This document shows, one piece after another, positions 5,783-9,852 of a stretch of DNA of 9,852 bases. A program made the position numbers and the translations under genes. How positions within the stretch are numbered: the first letter of the stretch is position 1; each line of letters starts with the position of its first letter. Below the pieces are notes generated by a model. That model was not told the DNA's origin and did no database searches. It worked only from the letters and a program-made list of their open reading frames with translations. The DNA is from an uncultured Actinomycetes bacterium (lineage in GTDB: Bacteria; Actinomycetota; Actinomycetes; S36-B12), in NCBI GenBank assembly GCA_937876275.1, contig CALFIA010000013.1, positions 1 to 9,852 of the forward strand, given 5' to 3'.

Positions 5783-7687
5783 ATGTCTACGAAATTCACC
5801 CTCAGGCAGCACCTTCGTTACCGATTTGACGCGGGGCTGTCTCGGGGAATCTGGGTCGTACTTGTGTGGCTTGGCGCTCTCACGGTCGTCGCCATCGTGC
5901 TCGCCGCGGCGGTGATGTGGCTTCTGCGCCTGGGGCCGGATGACCAACCCACAAGCTTTGCGAATGGCATCTGGCTTGCCTTCGGCCGCTATATCGACGC
6001 AGGCACCTTCACCGGGGACTCCGGTTCGAACTTTCGGTTCCTGGCGATCCTCGTCACGATTCTGGGGCTGTTCATCGGCGCCGCGATTATCGGTTTGATC
6101 TCCAGCGGCATTGACTCGCGTGTCGAAGCATTACGTCGCGGTCAGTCACCGGTGGTCGAATCCGGCCATACCCTCATCCTCGGCAATAGCGACAAGCTGG
6201 CAGTGATCATCTCCGAGCTCGTCGAGGCCAACCGCAGCGAACGCGGGCGAGCGATCGTGGTTCTTGCCGATGAGGATGCTGTCGATCTCACCGAGTGGAT
6301 TCGCGGCGAGGTACCTGATCTCGGAACATCGAAGCTGGTGATCCGTCGCGGAAATCCCAATCGCCTCGCCGATCTCACTCGGGTTAATCCGACCGGTGCC
6401 CGATCTGTCATCGTGCTCAGTCCGGAGAGCTCGGAATCCAGCGCCACCGTGGTCAAGACCGTGCTCGCCCTGTCGCAATTGCTCGACGCCAATTCATCAA
6501 CCGGCATCGTTGCCGAGATCGAGGACGACGACACAGCCGACGCACTCGCGGAGGCTGTTGGCTCGCGCCTGGTCATCGTCAACCCGACCAAGACGGTTGC
6601 TCGCGTCACCGCACAGGTATCACGGGCTTCCGGGCTCGGTGCGATCTATGAAGAGCTGCTCGACTTCGACGGCGATGAGATGTACCTCATGACTGTTCCC
6701 TCCGAATGGGTCGGTCGAACTTTCGCCGAGGTCCTGCTCGCCAGCTCGGCCTCGACCATCATCGGAATTCGTGACGCCGGTGGCGTCGTACGCCTTAGCC
6801 CTGGCCCTGCGACAGTGCTGGGCGACGGGGATTCACTCATCGGCATTGCCGAGGATGACTCCACCTTCATTCTCGACCTGCCCCCGACCAACTGGACACC
6901 GCATCAGGCCCGCCCCTGGATACCTGTGGAACGTCACACCGAACGCACCTTGATCATCGGGTGGAGCGCCATGGGCCCGCTCATCATTCGCGAGATCGAG
7001 AATCACGTACTGCCCGGTTCCGAGCTCGTGGTGCTCATTGATGACGAGCACCAGAACCCGGTTCTGATCGAGTCACGAATTGCCTCGCTCGGCCTCGTCA
7101 ACCAATCTGTGCGCATCGAGATCGGCGACACGATCTCGCGTCGAGTGATCGGCTCGCTCGTGGAAACCTCGCCGTTCGACCACTACTTGCTGCTGTGCGA
7201 GCGTCACGGCTTCGGGGTCGATGAGGCCGATGCGCGAGTGCTGCTCTCACTCATGCACCTGAGATCCTTCGAGTCAGTTCTCGATGGCAATATCGTCTCG
7301 GAGCTTCTCGATCCCAATGATGTGGAACTCGCTAGCAAGGCCACCGGCGACGACTTCATCGTCAGCCAGAGACTGGTCAGCCTGCTGATGACTCAGCTCA
7401 GTGAAAGCCCGCATCTCTCTGACGTGTTCACTGACCTGTTCGACGCCAACGGCCCGTCAGTATCGATGCACGCCTACGAGCGATTCACGGACTCTCCCAG
7501 CATCACTTTCGGCGAGCTTGTTGCCGAAGCGCGCAACTGGGGCGGCGTCGTCATCGGCTATCGCGCAGCGAGCGCAATCGGAAAGCCGGGCTGCCTGGCC
7601 GATGGCCTCCGCGTCAACCCACCCAAGTCCGAGGTCATCCATTTCACCCCTGGCGACATCGTGGTGGCGATTACTCCTCGCGGTTAA
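5783..7687 (+). CDS. CASTOR/POLLUX-like ion channel with two RCK/TrkA-N-type domains
   Basis: A 634-residue membrane protein. After a basic N-terminus there is a transmembrane helix (about 23-48), a pore-loop region (about 58-78, including NGIWLAFGRYIDAGTFTG), a second helix (about 86-108), then a long cytoplasmic part. The cytoplasmic part has two Rossmann-type RCK domains. The first begins at HTLILGNSDKLAVIISELVE (about 129), the second at RTLIIGWSAMGPLIIREIE (about 387). Both have the beta-strand plus glycine turn but not a full GxGxxG. This arrangement matches the CASTOR/POLLUX/SYM8 family of cation channels and their bacterial homologues. The TVGYG potassium filter is absent; the filter is DAG-like, as in that family, so ion selectivity is uncertain. 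The start is the ATG preceded by AGGAG at 5771-5775 with 7-nt spacing. The gene is divergent from the FAH gene and convergent with cimA. A role in ion or envelope homeostasis is inferred; no link to amino acid synthesis is shown. Confidence 0.88.
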   Translation: MSTKFTLRQHLRYRFDAGLSRGIWVVLVWLGALTVVAIVLAAAVMWLLRLGPDDQPTSFANGIWLAFGRYIDAGTFTGDSGSNFRFLAILVTILGLFIGAAIIGLISSGIDSRVEALRRGQSPVVESGHTLILGNSDKLAVIISELVEANRSERGRAIVVLADEDAVDLTEWIRGEVPDLGTSKLVIRRGNPNRLADLTRVNPTGARSVIVLSPESSESSATVVKTVLALSQLLDANSSTGIVAEIEDDDTADALAEAVGSRLVIVNPTKTVARVTAQVSRASGLGAIYEELLDFDGDEMYLMTVPSEWVGRTFAEVLLASSASTIIGIRDAGGVVRLSPGPATVLGDGDSLIGIAEDDSTFILDLPPTNWTPHQARPWIPVERHTERTLIIGWSAMGPLIIREIENHVLPGSELVVLIDDEHQNPVLIESRIASLGLVNQSVRIEIGDTISRRVIGSLVETSPFDHYLLLCERHGFGVDEADARVLLSLMHLRSFESVLDGNIVSELLDPNDVELASKATGDDFIVSQRLVSLLMTQLSESPHLSDVFTDLFDANGPSVSMHAYERFTDSPSITFGELVAEARNWGGVVIGYRAASAIGKPGCLADGLRVNPPKSEVIHFTPGDIVVAITPRG

Positions 7688-7692
7688 CGCGA
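7678..7692. other. Small hairpin across the channel stop in a 6-nt convergent gap
   Basis: TCGCG-GTTAA-CGCGA is a 5-bp perfect inverted repeat containing the TAA stop of the channel gene. It fills nearly all the space before the cimA stop at 7694-7696. There is no T-run on either side, so it is at best a weak terminator. No other terminator is seen between the two convergent genes. Confidence 0.35.
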
Positions 7693-7693
7693 C

Positions 7694-9271
7694 CTACTGG
7701 GCAATCGACTTCAGGAGTCCGTAGTTCACTGCATCCTCCAGGGCCATCCATGAGGCGGCAATCACGTTCTCGTGTACGCCCACGGTGGTCCAATCCGTAC
7801 CGCCATCGGTGGTGCTGACGAGTACCCGTGTTACGGCGCCTGTGCCCGAGCCTGCATCGAGAATGCGCACCTTGTAGTCAGTTAAGTGAAGCTGCGCTAG
7901 ATTCGGATACAGCTGCAGCACGGCGCCACGCAGCGCGTTGTCGAGTGCGTTGACTGGCCCATTGCCCTCCGATGTGGAGATCACGCGCTCACCGCCCAGG
8001 TGAACTTTCACCGTCGCCTCGCTCTTCACGCTGCCGTCGGGAAGCTGTTCGACGATGGTGCGCCACGACTCGACCTCGAAAGTGCGCTCCATTCCACTCT
8101 CGGCTCGCAGGAGCAGTTCGAATGACGCATCGGCCGCCTCGAAGCTCCAGCCCTTGTTCTCCAGCTCCTTGACCTTGTCGACGACGCGAGTGACAAGTGC
8201 CGGATCTGAGGCAACCTCGTACCCGAGCTCACGACTCTTGAGCTCGACCGTCGCACGACCGGCCATCTCGGTGACGAGCACAGCCTGGTCATTGCCAACA
8301 ATTGCCGGATCGATGTGGTTGTACAGATCAGCATTAACCTTGAGTGCCGAGGCGTGCAGTCCAGCCTTATGGGCAAAGGAGGCCCAGCCCGCGTATGGCT
8401 GATGGGTGTTCGGCGCGATATTCGCGAGCTCAGCCAGGGCATGGGAGATGCGCACGGTCTCGCGAAGCGCGCCCTCAGGCAGGCACTCGATACCGAGCTT
8501 CAGCTGCAGATTGGGAACCACGACGAAGAGATCGGCATTTCCGGTGCGCTCGCCGTAGCCATTGGCCGTGACCTGCACATGGGTGACACCTGCTTCGACG
8601 GCAGAGACAGAGTTCGCGATAGCGCAGCCTGTGTCATCTTGGCAATGAATGCCGAGACGAACACCCGAGCGCTCACGAACATCGGTGACCACTTCGTACA
8701 TGCCATGCGGCAGCATCCCGCCGTTGGTGTCACACAGCACACCCACCGAGGCACCGGCTTCGGCAGCGGCCCTCAGCAAGCGAACTCCGTAGTCAGGGTC
8801 GTGCTTGTACCCATCGAAGAAGTGCTCCATGTCAACGAAGACTCGACGACCTTCACCCACCAGGTAGGCAACCGTGTCAGTGACCATGTCGACGTTCTCG
8901 TCTAGCGAAGTCTTCAGCGCCTCTATGACGTGACGCACATCGGACTTCGCCACCAAGGTGACGACCGGAGCCAGCGAATCAAGGAGTGCGCGCACCTGGA
9001 GATCGTCAGTGACCTTGACCCCCGCCTTGCGAGTGGCCCCGAATGCGCAGAGCTCAGCGTTCTGGAGACTCAGTTCCTTGCGAGCGCGCTCAAAGAACTC
9101 GGTGTCCTTGGGCATGGCTCCCGGCCAACCGCCTTCGATGAAACCGACGCCGTACTCATCAAGTAGCCGGGCGACCTTGAGCTTGTCCTCGACGGAGTAC
9201 GAAATGCCCTCACGCTGGGCACCATCGCGCAGCGTCGTGTCATACACATGGAATGCATCCGGGCGGCTCAT
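7694..9271 (-). CDS. cimA: (R)-citramalate synthase CimA
   Basis: CimA condenses pyruvate and acetyl-CoA to citramalate, the first step of the threonine-independent route to isoleucine. The 525-residue protein has an HMGL-like TIM barrel starting with DTTLRDGAQREG (11-22), then VLCDTNGGMLPHG (178-190), GIHCQDDTGCAIANS (207-221) and VQVTANGYGERTGNADLF (232-249). FAHKAGLHASALKV and YNHIDPAIVGN follow in the accessory region. The C-terminal part (about 390-525) is a LeuA-type allosteric domain, where isoleucine feedback is expected. The TANGYGERTGNADL block and overall length place it in the long citramalate synthase subfamily (cimA_Rel), not in isopropylmalate synthase. The second His of the usual HxHND metal motif is Gln (H209-C-Q211-D-D). 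ATG 9271 follows a purine-rich stretch (AGGGAAGAAGGATC). Expression is probably controlled by the attenuator upstream. ilvE lies directly upstream on the same strand. Confidence 0.94.
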   Translation of the reverse strand: MSRPDAFHVYDTTLRDGAQREGISYSVEDKLKVARLLDEYGVGFIEGGWPGAMPKDTEFFERARKELSLQNAELCAFGATRKAGVKVTDDLQVRALLDSLAPVVTLVAKSDVRHVIEALKTSLDENVDMVTDTVAYLVGEGRRVFVDMEHFFDGYKHDPDYGVRLLRAAAEAGASVGVLCDTNGGMLPHGMYEVVTDVRERSGVRLGIHCQDDTGCAIANSVSAVEAGVTHVQVTANGYGERTGNADLFVVVPNLQLKLGIECLPEGALRETVRISHALAELANIAPNTHQPYAGWASFAHKAGLHASALKVNADLYNHIDPAIVGNDQAVLVTEMAGRATVELKSRELGYEVASDPALVTRVVDKVKELENKGWSFEAADASFELLLRAESGMERTFEVESWRTIVEQLPDGSVKSEATVKVHLGGERVISTSEGNGPVNALDNALRGAVLQLYPNLAQLHLTDYKVRILDAGSGTGAVTRVLVSTTDGGTDWTTVGVHENVIAASWMALEDAVNYGLLKSIAQ

Positions 9272-9302
9272 GATCCTTCTTCCCTGCTACTTCTTCTCAA
9301 TG

Positions 9303-9331
9303 AAAAAGCCTCCCGTGGGGTACGGAAGGCT
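9303..9331 (-). terminator. Intrinsic terminator in the cimA leader
   Basis: On the minus strand AGCCTTCCGT pairs with ACGGGAGGCT (10 bp, one G-U) around loop ACCCC, and the stem runs straight into TTTTTC. It sits 32 nt upstream of the cimA start, so it ends transcription before cimA unless overridden. It follows the previous hairpin with no gap. Confidence 0.88.
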
Positions 9332-9355
9332 GCGCGTCGAGGTGGGTCGACGCGC
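9332..9355 (-). promoter_or_regulatory. First hairpin of the cimA leader (pause/anti-terminator control stem)
   Basis: GCGCGTCGA pairs perfectly with TCGACGCGC (9 bp) around a CCCACC loop. The first G of its left arm is the last base of the leader-peptide stop codon. A ribosome at the stop would cover the left arm, while one stalled on the first Ile codon would leave it free. The position therefore suits a stem whose formation depends on translation of the leader peptide. Confidence 0.75.
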
Positions 9356-9381
9356 TACGTAATGATGATGGTGCTGGTCAC
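9355..9381 (-). CDS. cimA leader peptide, M-T-S-T-I-I-I-T
   Basis: The codons are GTG ACC AGC ACC ATC ATC ATT ACG TAG: eight residues, with three adjacent Ile codons followed by one Thr and the stop. Ile is the end product of the citramalate pathway that CimA starts, and Thr is the precursor of the alternative route to Ile. The extended -10 at 9397-9389 places the transcript start at about 9382-9381, so the peptide is probably translated from a leaderless GTG. Its stop overlaps the first hairpin. The peptide itself has no expected function beyond sensing charged tRNA-Ile. It is too short for ordinary gene finding; the call rests on codon content and position before a terminator. Confidence 0.7.
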   Translation of the reverse strand: MTSTIIIT

Positions 9382-9388
9382 GAGCCCT

Positions 9389-9397
9389 AAGTTAGCA
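9389..9397 (-). promoter_or_regulatory. Extended -10 promoter element of cimA, overlapping the ilvE stop
   Basis: Minus-strand TGC-TAACTT fits the extended TGnTAnnnT -10 pattern. The TAA within it is also the stop codon of ilvE. The start site would fall 7-8 nt downstream, at the GTG of the leader peptide. No good -35 is seen, as is common for extended -10 promoters. cimA therefore appears to have its own promoter in addition to possible read-through from ilvE. Confidence 0.5.
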
Positions 9398-9852
9398 GAT
9401 CGAGTGGAGCCAGTTATGGGTGTCAGGGGTCGCACCTGTCTGGATATCGAGGAGGGCCTGTCGCAGGCGGAGCGTCACGGGGCCTGATTCGCCTCCGTGC
9501 ACCTGCCAGGTGCCGCTCTCGCGGCTCTTCACCTCTCCGACAGGGGTAATGACCGCAGCGGTGCCGCAGGCGAATACCTCGGTGATCCCCCCCGACGCAC
9601 AGCCTTCACGCCACATGTCGACGCTGATGCGACCTTCCTCGGCCCGGATGCCTAGGTCTTCTGCCACCTGGAGCAAGGACGAGCGGGTGATTCCGGGCAG
9701 CAGCGAACCGGTCAGTTCTGGGGTCACGATTCGAGCTGAGTCGCCGGAGCCGTAAACGAAGTACAGGTTCATGCCGCCCATCTCCTCGATCCAGGCATGC
9801 TCCGTGGCATCGAGCCACACGACCTGGTCGCAGCCATGCTGGGCTGCCTCGG
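9392..9852 (-). CDS. ilvE: Branched-chain amino acid aminotransferase IlvE (partial, N-terminus off the right edge)
   Basis: IlvE is the PLP-dependent, fold-type IV transaminase for the last step of Ile, Leu and Val synthesis, using glutamate as amino donor. About 153 C-terminal residues are in the window, open to the right edge. They begin EAAQHGCDQVVWLDATEH and continue with WIEEMGGMNLYFVYG, ELTGSLLPGITRSSLL and EVFACGTAAVITPVGEV, all typical BCAT blocks. The catalytic Lys lies upstream, outside the window. The protein ends at TAA 9394-9392. It shares direction with cimA, 120 nt away, separated by the attenuator. An ATG at 9820 is internal and not the start, because the conserved sequence continues upstream of it. 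Confidence 0.96.
   Translation of the reverse strand, partial: EAAQHGCDQVVWLDATEHAWIEEMGGMNLYFVYGSGDSARIVTPELTGSLLPGITRSSLLQVAEDLGIRAEEGRISVDMWREGCASGGITEVFACGTAAVITPVGEVKSRESGTWQVHGGESGPVTLRLRQALLDIQTGATPDTHNWLHSIC

Larger units (their letters stand above)
9282..9397 (-). promoter_or_regulatory. cimA leader region: candidate isoleucine-responsive transcription attenuator
   Basis: Read 5' to 3' on the minus strand, the 120-nt ilvE-cimA gap holds five elements: an extended -10 (9397-9389), an eight-codon peptide with Ile-Ile-Ile (9381-9355), a 9-bp hairpin (9355-9332), an abutting 10-bp terminator with a T-run (9331-9303), and the cimA ribosome-binding region. This order is that of ribosome-mediated attenuators of amino acid operons. 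Ile scarcity would stall the ribosome on the Ile codons and favour read-through into cimA. I could not identify a strong antiterminator; a weak option pairs TACG (9361-9358) with CGTA in the left arm of the terminator (9324-9321), as an extension of the first hairpin. Confidence 0.72.

Noticed and set aside
4803..5915. 370-codon plus-strand frame opposite the gltX start and the FAH gene
   Set aside because: It lies antisense to two well-recognised genes, has no family features, and runs into the channel gene in another frame.
8315..8905. 196-codon plus-strand frame inside cimA
   Set aside because: It is antisense to conserved CimA motifs, has no credible start context, and its sequence looks like reverse-strand codon bias.
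1..9852. CRISPR array, insertion sequence, prophage or integration site at the tRNAs
   Set aside because: No repeated spacers, transposase, integrase, terminal repeats or duplicated tRNA 3' ends were seen. The channel and MFS genes show no obvious base-composition break by eye.

Overview
This window is a high-GC, densely coded chromosomal segment from an actinobacterium (class Actinomycetia, most likely). The evidence is gene content and order: a branched-chain amino acid (BCAA) biosynthesis cluster with an NdgR/LtbR-type IclR regulator divergent from leuC, and gltX with tRNA-Gln and tRNA-Glu beside it. GTG starts and probable leaderless transcripts are also common, as in this group. No IS, CRISPR, prophage or rRNA is visible.

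Layout. (1) 1-961, minus: N-terminal two thirds of leuC, running off the left edge. (2) 962-1027: a 66-bp divergent control region with a perfect 6-3-6 palindrome inside the promoter of (3) an ndgR-like IclR regulator (1028-1720, plus), which overlaps by 4 nt (4) an MFS transporter gene (1717-3069, plus). (5) 3086-3401: a strong bidirectional hairpin terminator, tRNA-Glu(CTC) and tRNA-Gln(CTG), both minus, with a promoter for the tRNAs in the gap behind (6) gltX (3410-4882, minus). gltX overlaps by 8 nt (7) a fumarylacetoacetate-hydrolase (FAH) family gene (4875-5666, minus). (8) 5783-7687, plus: a CASTOR/POLLUX-like two-RCK ion channel, divergent from the FAH gene and convergent, with a 6-nt gap, to (9) cimA, citramalate synthase (7694-9271, minus). 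(10) 9282-9397: a compact cimA leader that looks like a ribosome-mediated attenuator. It has an eight-residue peptide with three consecutive Ile codons, a 9-bp hairpin, then a 10-bp terminator with a T-run. (11) 9392-9852, minus: the C-terminal part of ilvE.

How it fits together. CimA makes citramalate from pyruvate and acetyl-CoA. LeuCD and LeuB carry it to 2-oxobutyrate, the isoleucine precursor. The same LeuCD/LeuB also make leucine, and IlvE performs the final transamination using glutamate. Ile codons in the cimA leader match the end product that CimA commits carbon to. NdgR probably controls leuC(D), and the translationally coupled MFS gene may move a related metabolite. gltX with the Glu and Gln tRNAs forms a translation block. 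The channel gene and the MFS gene look like lineage-specific additions to an otherwise conserved neighbourhood.

The main item for follow-up is the cimA attenuator. Next are the palindromic operator overlapping a probably leaderless ndgR promoter, the ion channel placed inside the cluster, and the ndgR-MFS coupling.
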